Below the pieces are notes generated by a model that made no database searches, was not told where the DNA came from, and saw only the letters and a list, made by a program, of their open reading frames with translations. Both the position numbers and the translations under genes were made by a program. Positions 25,505-34,909 of a stretch of DNA of 64,000 nucleotides are shown one piece after another. The DNA comes from Flagellimonas chongwuensis (GTDB lineage: Bacteria; Bacteroidota; Bacteroidia; Flavobacteriales; Flavobacteriaceae). Within the stretch, counting starts at the first letter, position 1; every line of letters starts with the position of its first letter. The stretch covers positions 558,001-622,000 of the forward strand of contig NZ_WYET01000001.1 of NCBI RefSeq assembly GCF_013376415.1, given 5' to 3'.

Positions 25505-26644
25505 CTAAGCAGCTTTTTCTGTGGCGGTCGATCTTATTTCGTGGTCAATCAATTTTTGCTCCGACCACTTTTTTTTACTGATACCACTGCACAGGGGAAT
25601 TATAAAACCAATCCCTAAAAGAGCAACGGCGACCATAAAAATATTGACGGGATTCACAAAGAACGAACCACTGTTCAAGGTTGCCAATATGAGCATTGTT
25701 GAAAGTGGGAACGACAATGCTAGAATTGCCACTCCAAAATCGCCACTAAATGTTCTTCTTTTCGACTTTTTGTCCATTTCCATGCTATCCACGGCGGCTA
25801 TGTGGGCATAGGGCCAAAAACTGCAGGCGCTAAGTCCAAAGGCCATGGTCAACAAAATTTCATTCCGGGCTTCTATTCCGGCTACCGTTACGAATATCGC
25901 TGAAATCAACAGTACCAAGCCTGCACGTGTACAGAGCAAGGAAAAAATCTGGAAGAACTGTTTTCTTTTGATTTTTACCGCAAGACCTATAAAGAGTAAT
26001 ACCAACGGCGTCATGATCAAGCTTAATTTTTCAAGGGTTTCGCTCAAAAAGAAGGGAAGGGAATCCATATGTAGTCCAAAAGCAAGTAAAACAAGTGCTG
26101 CCGCGATGAATACATTTACAGGTTCCGAGACCATTGCTTTGATCAATGGTTTCAATTTGGTTCCTCCATTCTTCTTTTTATCTAATTGAAGGCCGTAATG
26201 CCAGTTCATGGCCACTAAGTAGAGAAAAAAGAGTACAAAAACCTTATTTCCAAGGTCGGACATCGCTGCCTTGGCCAAATATTCTTCGCCGAGAAACTCC
26301 AAAATAAAAGGGAAGGACGACAATCCAGGCGCCAAAGAGGGCACCAATAGTTTGGCTGTCCTATACTCCGAGGTTCCTTTTCCAATTCCCATAAGGGGCA
26401 AAATAACGGGCATGGAAAAAAACAACAATAGGTTAAGCCCAAGAGCCAATAAAGGCAATATTAATAGATGTAACTCTACCTTAACCCCCAACAACGCAAT
26501 AAAAATGGTTGCTGGAAGGGCAAGGTTTAGAATTATTTTTTTTATTCCAGAAATCTCCTCTTTGGATTTAAACTTTACTTTAAGCAGTACTCCAATGAAG
26601 ATGAAAAAAAGAAATACAATAGTTTTTTGAATGCCTATATCCAC
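25505..26644 (-). CDS. AEC (auxin efflux carrier) family transporter
   Basis: A 379-residue membrane protein with about ten hydrophobic segments and the AEC pattern of two five-helix halves (LNLALPATIFIALLG, then ALVLLAFGLHMDSLPFF). Members export or import organic acids, amino acids or auxin-like compounds. Translation starts with GTG at 26642-26644, which overlaps the TAG of the aminotransferase gene by one base (TAGTG), showing tight coupling. Its substrate is probably the product or substrate of the two flanking exported enzymes, which is inference from gene order. Confidence 0.85.
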   Translation of the reverse strand: MDIGIQKTIVFLFFIFIGVLLKVKFKSKEEISGIKKIILNLALPATIFIALLGVKVELHLLILPLLALGLNLLLFFSMPVILPLMGIGKGTSEYRTAKLLVPSLAPGLSSFPFILEFLGEEYLAKAAMSDLGNKVFVLFFLYLVAMNWHYGLQLDKKKNGGTKLKPLIKAMVSEPVNVFIAAALVLLAFGLHMDSLPFFLSETLEKLSLIMTPLVLLFIGLAVKIKRKQFFQIFSLLCTRAGLVLLISAIFVTVAGIEARNEILLTMAFGLSACSFWPYAHIAAVDSMEMDKKSKRRTFSGDFGVAILALSFPLSTMLILATLNSGSFFVNPVNIFMVAVALLGIGFIIPLCSGISKKKWSEQKLIDHEIRSTATEKAA

Positions 26645-27843
26645 TATACCAACACTTTATTGAGTGCGGCGGTAAATGTTTTCATTTCGTCCATGGTTCC
26701 CATACTTACACGGCACCAATTTTGGTCCATAAACTGGAAAGCACGAACACCCACCTTCAACTCTGTCATTTGTTCCAAGAATGCTTGTCCTTCCATTTCA
26801 ATCGGGAAAATGATAAAACTGGTCGAGGAAGGAACATAAGAGGTAATGCCCAACTGATCTAAACTCTTGTAGACATATTCCCTACATTCGGCATTAAGGC
26901 TACGGGACTTCTCTATAAATGCGTCATCGTCCATTGCAGCTATGGCGGCATATACGGAAGGAAGGGAAATACCCATTCCTCCACGGGTAATTTTTTGTAT
27001 TCTGCCGAGGGTTTCTTCCAATGCAACGGCATACCCCACACGTAAACCGGCCATACCGTGTATTTTTGAGAAAGTTCTGGCGATGATCACATCTTTACCT
27101 TCGTTTACCAAGGATACCATACTCTTTTTGGCACCATCTTCCAAGAACCACAGGTAAGCTTCATCAACAAAAACGGGCACCTTTTCAGATACTCTTGAAC
27201 AAAAATCGACCAATTTATCATGGTCTGTCATAGAGCCCGTTGGGTTGTTCGGGTTACAGATGTAAACTAACTTGGTGTCATCATCAATGGCGTCCTCCAT
27301 TGCATCAAGGTCGTGCGACCAATCGTCTTTCAACGGAACTGGTTTCCAAGTGGCTCCAACAGATTCCGCAACGCGGATAAGAGACATATAGGCAGGGTCA
27401 GCGGATACCACGTTTCCTCCGTTCATAAAGAAAACCATGGCCGTTTTTTCCAAAAGGTCGGAGGAGCCTGGCCCCATCATAACGTTTTTGCTCTCTACTC
27501 CTTCAAAATCGGCAATCTTGTCAACAAGCTGATATAATTCTTTCCAAGCATATCGGTTACCTCCCGAGGCCGAATTTTTAAAAGCTTCCAGGGCCATTGG
27601 AGAAGGCCCATAAGGATTTTCGTTGGCATTCAATTTGGCCGCAAGTTCTGGAAGGGCCGCTTCGGGTTTTGGTAAATACTCTTTAAAGAAAGGACTGTAG
27701 ATTGCGTTGCCCTCTGCATCGAGGGTCAAAGGTGCTTTTGGTGTCTCTGCCAATCCAATATAGGGCAGTGCCATTGCCCCGCCGGCAGTGAGCATACTTT
27801 TTCTTATCCAATCACGTCTGTTGATGTTAGTTGTAGTTCCCAT
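26644..27843 (-). CDS. PLP-dependent aminotransferase (histidinol-phosphate aminotransferase-like) with a Tat signal
   Basis: A 399-residue fold-type I aminotransferase. The core has NENPYGP (74-80), CNPNNPTG (196-203), VDEAYLWF (226-233) and the PLP lysine Lys260 in RTFSKIHGMAGLRVGYA. Unlike cytosolic HisC it begins with NRRDWIRKSMLTAGGAMALPYI, here reported in two parts: a twin-arginine pair at residues 9-10 followed by a hydrophobic stretch at about 17-31. That is a Tat export signal, and export with bound PLP fits the Tat route for folded proteins. It is the first gene of the operon with the AEC permease and the exported M20 hydrolase. The substrate is unknown. Confidence 0.88.
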   Translation of the reverse strand: MGTTTNINRRDWIRKSMLTAGGAMALPYIGLAETPKAPLTLDAEGNAIYSPFFKEYLPKPEAALPELAAKLNANENPYGPSPMALEAFKNSASGGNRYAWKELYQLVDKIADFEGVESKNVMMGPGSSDLLEKTAMVFFMNGGNVVSADPAYMSLIRVAESVGATWKPVPLKDDWSHDLDAMEDAIDDDTKLVYICNPNNPTGSMTDHDKLVDFCSRVSEKVPVFVDEAYLWFLEDGAKKSMVSLVNEGKDVIIARTFSKIHGMAGLRVGYAVALEETLGRIQKITRGGMGISLPSVYAAIAAMDDDAFIEKSRSLNAECREYVYKSLDQLGITSYVPSSTSFIIFPIEMEGQAFLEQMTELKVGVRAFQFMDQNWCRVSMGTMDEMKTFTAALNKVLV

Positions 27844-27981
27844 TGGTTTTTAGTTTTTAGAAGAATTTAAAATTAGACGATGATGTTGTTAAAATCAATG
27901 CTAAAAACATAAAAATCAGCTATTTGAGAACGAATATGTTAAAATTCTGAAGTGTTATTTAAGGATTTGACAGTCTGAAGA

Positions 27982-28584
27982 CTACTGAAGGGGGCTTTTT
28001 TGCAGATATTCCAACGTAAGTATGCCCCTTAGATTGTTGATAATAATGTGCTCCAACAATTCATGAATGCTGTATTCATCAAATAAATTTGGTTTTGAAT
28101 AGACGGTCTCTTCCATCCGGGACAAAAAAAGTGTACAGACCAATTGGACGTTTACATTTTTTCTTACTTGTCCCAATCGTTGTGCTTTTTGTAATAGCGG
28201 GCAAACAATATCCCAAACAATATCTTTTTTTAACTGGGAATATATTTCATAGGCCTCCGGATAGTATTTATGGAGCCCGTATAAAAAAGCAGGGTTGATC
28301 TCCTGAAATGTGATCAACCCTTGCTTGTATATAAAGATTATTGTGGTAAGTGGCTTTTCTTCATTAGGGTTTTCAAGTATATAATTATCTACATTGGCCC
28401 TAATATTATCCAAGTAATATTGAAGACTCTCCTTGACCAGTTTTTCTTTGCTGTTAAAATGCTTGTAAAGGGTCTTTTTTGAAATACCAAGGCTTTTGGC
28501 CAGTTCATCCATGGAGAAGCGCTTGCTTCCAAATTTGGTGAAGTTCTTGATGGCATAGACCAATATGTTCTTTTTATCCCCCAC
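27982..28584 (-). CDS. TetR/AcrR family regulator at the end of the RND efflux operon
   Basis: A 200-residue regulator starting at GTG (28582-28584). The helix-turn-helix covers about residues 8-50 (FTKFGSKRFSMDELAKSL, KKTLYKHFNSKEKLV). The rest is an all-helical ligand domain. It follows the TolC-like gene by 13 nt, so it is cotranscribed with the pump and may provide feedback control. The operon has a second regulator at its start (34327-34806). Confidence 0.88.
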   Translation of the reverse strand: MGDKKNILVYAIKNFTKFGSKRFSMDELAKSLGISKKTLYKHFNSKEKLVKESLQYYLDNIRANVDNYILENPNEEKPLTTIIFIYKQGLITFQEINPAFLYGLHKYYPEAYEIYSQLKKDIVWDIVCPLLQKAQRLGQVRKNVNVQLVCTLFLSRMEETVYSKPNLFDEYSIHELLEHIIINNLRGILTLEYLQKSPLQ

Positions 28585-28597
28585 AGAGCAAAAAATT

Positions 28598-29998
28598 TTA
28601 TTTCCAGCCCCCTCCTAGAGCCCTGTACAGTTCCACAATGGCACTCAATCGTAAATATTGTGAGTCTACCAAGTTAAGCTCGGAGTTCAATGCATTTTGA
28701 CGTGCGGTCAATACTTCCAAATAATTGGCCAGACCATTGTTCAGCAGTTCTTCGGAATATTCCTCCGCTGTGGCGTATGCATCGAGTTCCTTGGAGCGTG
28801 CCTCCAATTTTTCGGTTTCTGCTTCATAGGTGTAGAGGGCATCGCTAACCTCTCTGCCAGCGGTGAGCAAAGCTTGTTTGTAATTTAACAGTGCCTGTTC
28901 CTGCTGTGCCTTGGCTACTTCCATTTGCGTTCTTAATCGTCTGCCATTGAAAATAGGTTGGGTCAGCGAGCCGACCAAAGTCGAAAAGAGTGAGCTGGCA
29001 TCTAACCAGTTGTCAAATTCGAGGCTCTGAAAGCCACCTGTTGCGGAAAGGCTCAAGGAAGGATAGAGACTACTTTTGGCAACGTTGGTCAATTCAAAAG
29101 CATTGATTAGGCCATATTCTGCCTGCATTACATCTGGCCGGTTTGCAAGAAGTAAATAAGGAACGCCTGTACTCAACTCAGTTTCAATGCTTTGGTCGTC
29201 CAATTTGCCACGTTGGATTTTTTGCGGCGCCTCGCCCAGCAGGATACTAAAGGCGTTTTCGAGCAGTTTGATGTTGTTCTCAAGGTCTATTACAATAATT
29301 TCGGTGGTATGTACCTGTGCCTCGGTCTGCTTTACGGCCACCTCGGTCACCTGCCCTGCATCTTTTAACGCTACTGTGGTCTCCAAACTATTTTTTCTGG
29401 CCTCCAAGGTTTGCTTGGCAACCTCCAGTTGTTTGTCTAGGGCCAATAATTGATAGTAGGTCGCGGCAATACTGGCAATCAAGTTGGTTTTAACTGCTTG
29501 GTGCGCTGATACACTCTGCAGATAGGAGGCGCTAAAGGCTCTTTTATTGCTCCTGATCTTGCCCCAAATATCGGCTTCCCAAGAAAGGTTACCGGATAAC
29601 TCATATTGTTCCAACGGACGTGTAAAAAAACTACCAAACTGACTGTTTTCCGAGTTTTTGGTCCTTGTAAAGCTGGCCGTTCCGGAAAGGGTAGGGTAAT
29701 ATCCAGCCTTACCCTGTTTTACGTAGGCTTCTGCAGCTACTACGTTCTGTAGGGCTATTCTAATATCGATGTTGTTTTCGAGACCTTGTTCTATATATGA
29801 TTTTAATTGTTCATCATTAAAAAGGTCCCGCCAAGATACATCTGCCATGGAAATGCTGTCCTGTGGCAAATTATCTGTTCGATAGAGATTCTCGGTTTCT
29901 ATTTCCGGTCTTGAATAATTCTTGGCCACAAAGCATGATTGCAATAAAAGGGGCGCCGAAATTACCAAGAGCAGTTTATATGTGGATTTTATTTTCAT
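28598..29998 (-). CDS. TolC-like outer-membrane efflux lipoprotein (NodT/OprM family)
   Basis: A 466-residue protein from the ATG at 29998; an in-frame ATG at 30037 would add 13 residues ahead of a good lipoprotein signal (KLLLVISAPLLLQSC, lipobox LQSC). Two outer-membrane efflux repeats follow, visible as SWEADIWGKIRSNKRA and LTQPIFNGRRLRTQ. It forms the outer-membrane exit duct for the RND pump encoded just upstream. Confidence 0.93.
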   Translation of the reverse strand: MKIKSTYKLLLVISAPLLLQSCFVAKNYSRPEIETENLYRTDNLPQDSISMADVSWRDLFNDEQLKSYIEQGLENNIDIRIALQNVVAAEAYVKQGKAGYYPTLSGTASFTRTKNSENSQFGSFFTRPLEQYELSGNLSWEADIWGKIRSNKRAFSASYLQSVSAHQAVKTNLIASIAATYYQLLALDKQLEVAKQTLEARKNSLETTVALKDAGQVTEVAVKQTEAQVHTTEIIVIDLENNIKLLENAFSILLGEAPQKIQRGKLDDQSIETELSTGVPYLLLANRPDVMQAEYGLINAFELTNVAKSSLYPSLSLSATGGFQSLEFDNWLDASSLFSTLVGSLTQPIFNGRRLRTQMEVAKAQQEQALLNYKQALLTAGREVSDALYTYEAETEKLEARSKELDAYATAEEYSEELLNNGLANYLEVLTARQNALNSELNLVDSQYLRLSAIVELYRALGGGWK

Positions 29999-30029
29999 GG
30001 TTGATATACTTTGTTCGATCAAAGGATAA

Positions 30030-33000
30030 TTAGGCATTGTTTACATTTTGAAGTTCTTCCGGCTTACCTGATATTTTTTCCTGAAGTGCCTGGAACACTA
30101 CAAAGAGCACTGGTATGATGAACACACCCAAAATGGTACCCACTAGCATTCCTCCAACGGCGCTCACACCAATAGATTGGTTTCCGATAGCACCAATACC
30201 AGATGATAGGGCCAATGGCAACAGACCGAAAATGAATGCGAAGGATGTCATTAAAATGGGACGGAGTCTTGCTCGTGCCCCATCCGCAGCGGCATCGAAC
30301 AATGATAGACCTGCTTTTCTACGTTGAAGTGCAAATTCCACGATCAGAATTGCGTTTTTGGCCAAGAGACCTATCAACATGATCAATGCAATCTGGAAGT
30401 AGATGTTGTTTTGCAACCCGGCCAGATTTATGAACAGGATAGCTCCCGCAATACCAAATGGCAACGATAATAATATGGAAAGTGGTAAAATGTAACTTTC
30501 ATATTGAGCACTCAACAGGAAATAGACGAATATCAAACTCAAGATAAAGATGATGATGGTCTGCGAACCCGCATTGCTCTCTTCCCTTGTCAATCCAGAA
30601 TAATCGTAGGTATATGAATTCGGAAGTACCTGGGCGGCAACCTCCTCGATGGCCGCAATGGCATCACCGGTACTGTAACCTGGATTTGGAACACCTGTAA
30701 TGCTCACAGAACTCAACAAGTTGAATCGCTGTACCACTTCTGGACCATATATTTTTTTAAGATCCACAAATTGACTTACTGCAACCGATTCACCATTGCC
30801 GTTTCTCACAAAAATGTGGTTCAACGAATTTTCATTGGCCCTATCTTCCGGTTTGGCCTGTATCATTACACGGTATTGTTTACCAAACCTGTTAAAGTCC
30901 GTAGCGTAGATTCCACCAAAATAGCCTTGTAGCGCGTTGAAAATATCGGTTGCCGTAAGCCCTGCCATTTTCACTTTCTCCATATCGATGTCCAAATCGA
31001 ACTGTGGGAATCCTGGGTCGAACTGTGAAATTGCATATTGGACTTCGGGCCTGGCATTAAGGGCTCCCAAAAACTGATTTTTTACATCGTTGATGGAGTT
31101 CCAATCTTCGCCGGTCTTACTCTGCAACTGTACCTCGAATCCGGAACTTGTACCGAAACCTTGTATACTCGGAGGTGTAAAATAAATAATCTCGGCATCA
31201 TTGAAGCCTGCCGTGGTAGCGTACAAACGTTGCATGGTGGCGTTCACCGATAGTGAATCCGCATCCCTCTCGCTCCAATCTTTCAATTTCATAATGGAGA
31301 ATGCATACGAACCTGCACTCACGCGGTTCAACAAACTGAAACCGGCCACACTCATCCGTGCATCGATCACGTCCATGGACTCGTAAATGGAGTCCAATTT
31401 CATGATAGTTTCTTCTGTCTTTTCTATTGTTGTTCCAGGAGGCATGCTCACATTGGCAAAGATCATTCCACGGTCTTCATCGGGAACGAAACCGGATGGT
31501 GTTGATCGAAACAAGAAGATGGCCAAAATACTAAAGCCCACTAAAAGAGCAAGAGTTACCCATTTACGTTTCACCAATGTCCCTATGGAATTGGTATATT
31601 TATTGGTCATTGCCGTGAACCCAACGTTGAAGGCGTTAAAAAACCTGTTCAAGAAATTGGATTTTTTACCCTTTTCATGGTCATGCGGCTTTAAGAACAA
31701 GGCTGCCAATGCCGGACTCAAGGTTAAGGCGTTGATGGCCGATATTAAGATTGCCACGGCCAAGGTGATACCGAACTGTTGGTAGAATACACCCGAAGAC
31801 CCTTGAATAAAGGACACGGGGATAAATACCGCGGACATTACCAAGGTGATGGATATAATGGCTCCCGAAATTTCGCTCATCGCACTTTTGGTCGCCGTTT
31901 TGGCCGAATCAGCCCCTTCTTCAAGTTTGGCGTGCACCGCTTCAACTACAACAATAGCATCATCCACCACAATACCGATTGCCAAGATCATGGCGAAAAG
32001 GGTCAACATATTGATGGAATATCCGAATAATTGCAGGAAGAAGAACGTACCCACAATGGCCACGGGAACTGCAATGGCCGGAATCAATGTGGACCTAAAG
32101 TCTTGGAGAAACAGGAATACCACAATAAATACAAGAATAAAGGCCTCTATTAAGGTTTGGACCACGTGATCTATCGATGCATCCAAGAAATCCTTGGAGT
32201 TAAACGGGATTACATAATCCATCCCCTTTGGAAAATCCGCTTTGGAAGTTTCCAGGATGTTCTCGATCTCGTCGATGATCTCCTTTGCATTGGAACCAGA
32301 GGTTTGGTACACCCCCACGGCAACACCGGGGTTTCCCATACCAGAGTTTTTTCTAACATAGCTCAATGCGCCCAGCTCAATTTCGGCTACATCTTTTAAA
32401 CGAAGGAATCCGCCATCATCCGTGGTTCTAAGAATGATGTTTTCATACTCGGCGACATCGGACAATCGCCCTTTGTACTTCATCACATATTCAAAAATAC
32501 CATCGGCATTTTCTCCGATTTTCCCCGTAGCAGCTTCGGTGTTTTGTTCCCTTAAAGCAGCTTGGATATCAGCCGGCACCAAGTTATAAGCGGCCATTTT
32601 ATCAGGGGAAATCCAGATACGCATGGAATAATCCTTGGAACCGAATACGTTTACGTTACCTACACCTTTGATCCTTTGCAATTGGGGGACCAAGTTGATC
32701 TTGGCGTAGTTTTCCACAAAAGTGGCGTCGTAGTCCTCATTTTCAGAAAAAATAGAGAAGAACAACAAGGCACTGTTCTGTGCTTTCTGGGTGGTAACAC
32801 CGGTATTGATTACCTCTTGCGGCAATAAGCTATTTGCCCTTGCCACACGGTTCTGTACGTTTACCGCGGCAATATCCGGGTCAACACCAAGTTCAAAGAA
32901 CACACTGATGTTGGCAGCACCGTCGTTACTCGCGGATGAAGTCATGTAGGTCATTCCCTCCACACCATTTATTTGCTCTTCCAGCGGAATAACGACACTC

Positions 33001-33176
33001 TTAAGTACCGTTTCGGCGTTCGCACCAGTATAGTTGGCGGTAACCTGAACGGTCGGTGGAGCAATCTCTGGATATTGTTCTACGGGCAAAGTCGTAAGAC
33101 CAAGGATACCCAATATCACTATGATAACGGATATTACCGTAGAGAGTACGGGTCTATCTATAAATTTTTGGAACAT
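30030..33176 (-). CDS. RND multidrug efflux inner-membrane pump (AcrB/HAE1 family)
   Basis: A 1048-residue AcrB-like transporter driven by proton influx. The N-terminus MFQKFIDRPVLSTVISVII is the family start. The proton-relay aspartate pair occurs in GIVVDDAIVVVEAV (transmembrane helix 4), with FIPVSFIQGSSG and LIGLLAKNAILIVEFA further on. Twelve transmembrane helices and two large periplasmic loops are evident from the hydrophobic pattern. It exports hydrophobic toxicants through the TolC-like partner. Its stop overlaps an alternative start of that gene. Confidence 0.95.
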   Translation of the reverse strand: MFQKFIDRPVLSTVISVIIVILGILGLTTLPVEQYPEIAPPTVQVTANYTGANAETVLKSVVIPLEEQINGVEGMTYMTSSASNDGAANISVFFELGVDPDIAAVNVQNRVARANSLLPQEVINTGVTTQKAQNSALLFFSIFSENEDYDATFVENYAKINLVPQLQRIKGVGNVNVFGSKDYSMRIWISPDKMAAYNLVPADIQAALREQNTEAATGKIGENADGIFEYVMKYKGRLSDVAEYENIILRTTDDGGFLRLKDVAEIELGALSYVRKNSGMGNPGVAVGVYQTSGSNAKEIIDEIENILETSKADFPKGMDYVIPFNSKDFLDASIDHVVQTLIEAFILVFIVVFLFLQDFRSTLIPAIAVPVAIVGTFFFLQLFGYSINMLTLFAMILAIGIVVDDAIVVVEAVHAKLEEGADSAKTATKSAMSEISGAIISITLVMSAVFIPVSFIQGSSGVFYQQFGITLAVAILISAINALTLSPALAALFLKPHDHEKGKKSNFLNRFFNAFNVGFTAMTNKYTNSIGTLVKRKWVTLALLVGFSILAIFLFRSTPSGFVPDEDRGMIFANVSMPPGTTIEKTEETIMKLDSIYESMDVIDARMSVAGFSLLNRVSAGSYAFSIMKLKDWSERDADSLSVNATMQRLYATTAGFNDAEIIYFTPPSIQGFGTSSGFEVQLQSKTGEDWNSINDVKNQFLGALNARPEVQYAISQFDPGFPQFDLDIDMEKVKMAGLTATDIFNALQGYFGGIYATDFNRFGKQYRVMIQAKPEDRANENSLNHIFVRNGNGESVAVSQFVDLKKIYGPEVVQRFNLLSSVSITGVPNPGYSTGDAIAAIEEVAAQVLPNSYTYDYSGLTREESNAGSQTIIIFILSLIFVYFLLSAQYESYILPLSILLSLPFGIAGAILFINLAGLQNNIYFQIALIMLIGLLAKNAILIVEFALQRRKAGLSLFDAAADGARARLRPILMTSFAFIFGLLPLALSSGIGAIGNQSIGVSAVGGMLVGTILGVFIIPVLFVVFQALQEKISGKPEELQNVNNA

Positions 33177-33206
33177 AAATATCTTGTTCTATATGATTGA
33201 TGGTAA

Positions 33207-34286
33207 TTATTGTTTTACGGGATTGATGGTCTGACCATCTTTAAGTTTGGATACGCCCTCGGTAACGATGGTACTTCCATTTTCCAATCCATTTTTCACG
33301 ATGAACTCTTTATTGGTCTGCGCCGTAATGGTCAATGGAACCGTTTTTACCGTATTATCATCGTTCACTATGTACACCATTTTGGTACCCTGAAGATCAA
33401 CAGTGGCAAATTGAGGGATAACAAATACATCCTCATAAGTGGAAGGAACTTTTATGGTACCTGTACTACCCGAACTCAACAAGAGGTTCGGATTGTCAAA
33501 ATCGGCCCTTAACGTCACGCTTCCGGTAGTTGGGTTGATGATATTGTTCACCATCGCAATTTTCCCTTTCTGAGGGTATGTCTCGCCATTGATCATCTCC
33601 AATTCAACTTCTGGTGCGTTTTCCGAAGAAGCTGTAGACCCATTGCCTGTCATTTGGCTCTTCATTTTTAGGAGCTGTTTTTCATTCATGGAGAAATAGG
33701 CGCGTATGCCACTGATATCGGACACCACAGTCAATGGATTTCCCATGGTACTACTTACCAAGGCACCAACTTTATAGGGTATTTCGCCAATGTAACCGTT
33801 TACAGGGCTAACAATATTGGAATAGCCAATGTTTGCGGCAATACTGCTATAATTGCTTTTTGCTTGTTGCAATTGGGCTTTTGCCGTTTCCAGTTGTACC
33901 TCGCTGATAATGTTCTTCTCTACCAATGGAACCAATTTGTCCACTTCAACCTGAGCGACATTTACGGCAGCTTTTGCCGCTTCTGCGTCTTGTGACAAAG
34001 TTTGTGTCTCCAATTTGAACAATAACTGGCCCTTGGTTACTTTTTGGCCTTCTTCTACATAAATATGCTGAACAAAACCAGAGACTTTCGGCCAGATCTC
34101 AACGTTTTGGACACCTTGGATATTTGTGGAATAGGAATCGAAAAGCGTTATATCCTGCTTTTCCAAAGTGCTTACTTTTAGCGACGGTGCTTGCTGTGCA
34201 GGGGCCTGTTGTTGCTGATTTTTACCCCCACAGGCTATGAATAAAAGTACACTTGATGATGCTAAGATTGATTTGATTGTTTTCAT
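33207..34286 (-). CDS. RND efflux periplasmic adaptor (membrane fusion) lipoprotein
   Basis: A 359-residue adaptor from ATG 34286; an in-frame ATG at 34334 would place 16 extra polar residues before the lipoprotein signal (ILASSSVLLFIAC, lipobox FIAC). HlyD-type lipoyl and barrel segments are seen in VEIWPKVSGFVQHIYVEEGQKV and VSPVNGYIGEIPYKVG, separated by a helical hairpin. It bridges the pump and the TolC-like duct. It lies between the MarR-type regulator and the pump gene. Confidence 0.93.
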   Translation of the reverse strand: MKTIKSILASSSVLLFIACGGKNQQQQAPAQQAPSLKVSTLEKQDITLFDSYSTNIQGVQNVEIWPKVSGFVQHIYVEEGQKVTKGQLLFKLETQTLSQDAEAAKAAVNVAQVEVDKLVPLVEKNIISEVQLETAKAQLQQAKSNYSSIAANIGYSNIVSPVNGYIGEIPYKVGALVSSTMGNPLTVVSDISGIRAYFSMNEKQLLKMKSQMTGNGSTASSENAPEVELEMINGETYPQKGKIAMVNNIINPTTGSVTLRADFDNPNLLLSSGSTGTIKVPSTYEDVFVIPQFATVDLQGTKMVYIVNDDNTVKTVPLTITAQTNKEFIVKNGLENGSTIVTEGVSKLKDGQTINPVKQ

Positions 34287-34326
34287 GTACGAAATTACTT
34301 TGCTACTTTTTTGGTTGTTGGAGTGA

Positions 34327-34806
34327 CTACTCATTTAAAATTGATTCGAGTTTCTTGATTGATTTTTTCAAGGTTTTTTCGGATTCGTTTACGTAGTCCA
34401 GATATACTCTGGTACGAATCTGTCCTTCTTCAAATTTTTTAGGACAGTATTTTTCGTGATAACCCATTACCAAAGTGATAATGTGCTTCTCACGTTCAAT
34501 ACGTTTTAAATTTTCCTGAAGTTTGGATAAAAAGAAAGTTTTCTTCTTCGCAGTTTTAAAATACCGCTTTCGATCACCGGGCTTTGTGAAATAGGATAAG
34601 AGCCCCATATTCACTAAAAGATTGAGAGATGTCGATATAGAGCTTTTACTGGCATTGAGCCTGTCCAAACAACTATCAAATGTAAGCCCGTCCTTATCGG
34701 TTAAAATTAAGACGGCATAAATTCGAGCGGCTAAAGGAGGTAGATTATGTTCCTCTTCTAAGTGGAGACCAATAGTCTCTACAATTTCTTCCTTCGATTT
34801 TTCCAT
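34327..34806 (-). CDS. GbsR/MarR family transcriptional regulator of the RND operon
   Basis: A 159-residue winged helix-turn-helix protein. LPPLAARIYAVLILTDKDGLTFDSCL, given here as the first helices, SKSSISTSLNLLVNMGLL (recognition helix) and FTKPGDRKRYF (wing) match the GbsR group. It is the first gene of the efflux operon. A perfect palindrome between the -33 and -7 boxes of its promoter (34837-34851) makes autorepression likely. Inference only, but the arrangement is standard for such regulators. Confidence 0.9.
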   Translation of the reverse strand: MEKSKEEIVETIGLHLEEEHNLPPLAARIYAVLILTDKDGLTFDSCLDRLNASKSSISTSLNLLVNMGLLSYFTKPGDRKRYFKTAKKKTFFLSKLQENLKRIEREKHIITLVMGYHEKYCPKKFEEGQIRTRVYLDYVNESEKTLKKSIKKLESILNE

Positions 34807-34825
34807 AAAATGGATTTTGAAGGCG

Positions 34826-34856
34826 CAAATTTACAATTGGTTCGGAACCAACCGAA
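34826..34856 (-). promoter_or_regulatory. Promoter of the RND efflux operon with an embedded palindromic operator
   Basis: On the minus strand a TTCG (34853-34856) lies 19 nt before TAAATTTG (34826-34833), an exact -7 match. The spacer holds the perfect palindrome TTGGTTC-G-GAACCAA (34837-34851). An overlapping second dyad GTTCGG/CCGAAC extends it to the right. A repressor bound here would cover RNA polymerase contacts. The start codon is at 34806. Confidence 0.7.
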
Positions 34857-34909
34857 CTAAATGAACCTAAATGTTTGTTAAAAGTTAAATCTTGATTTTA
34901 TTTGATAAA

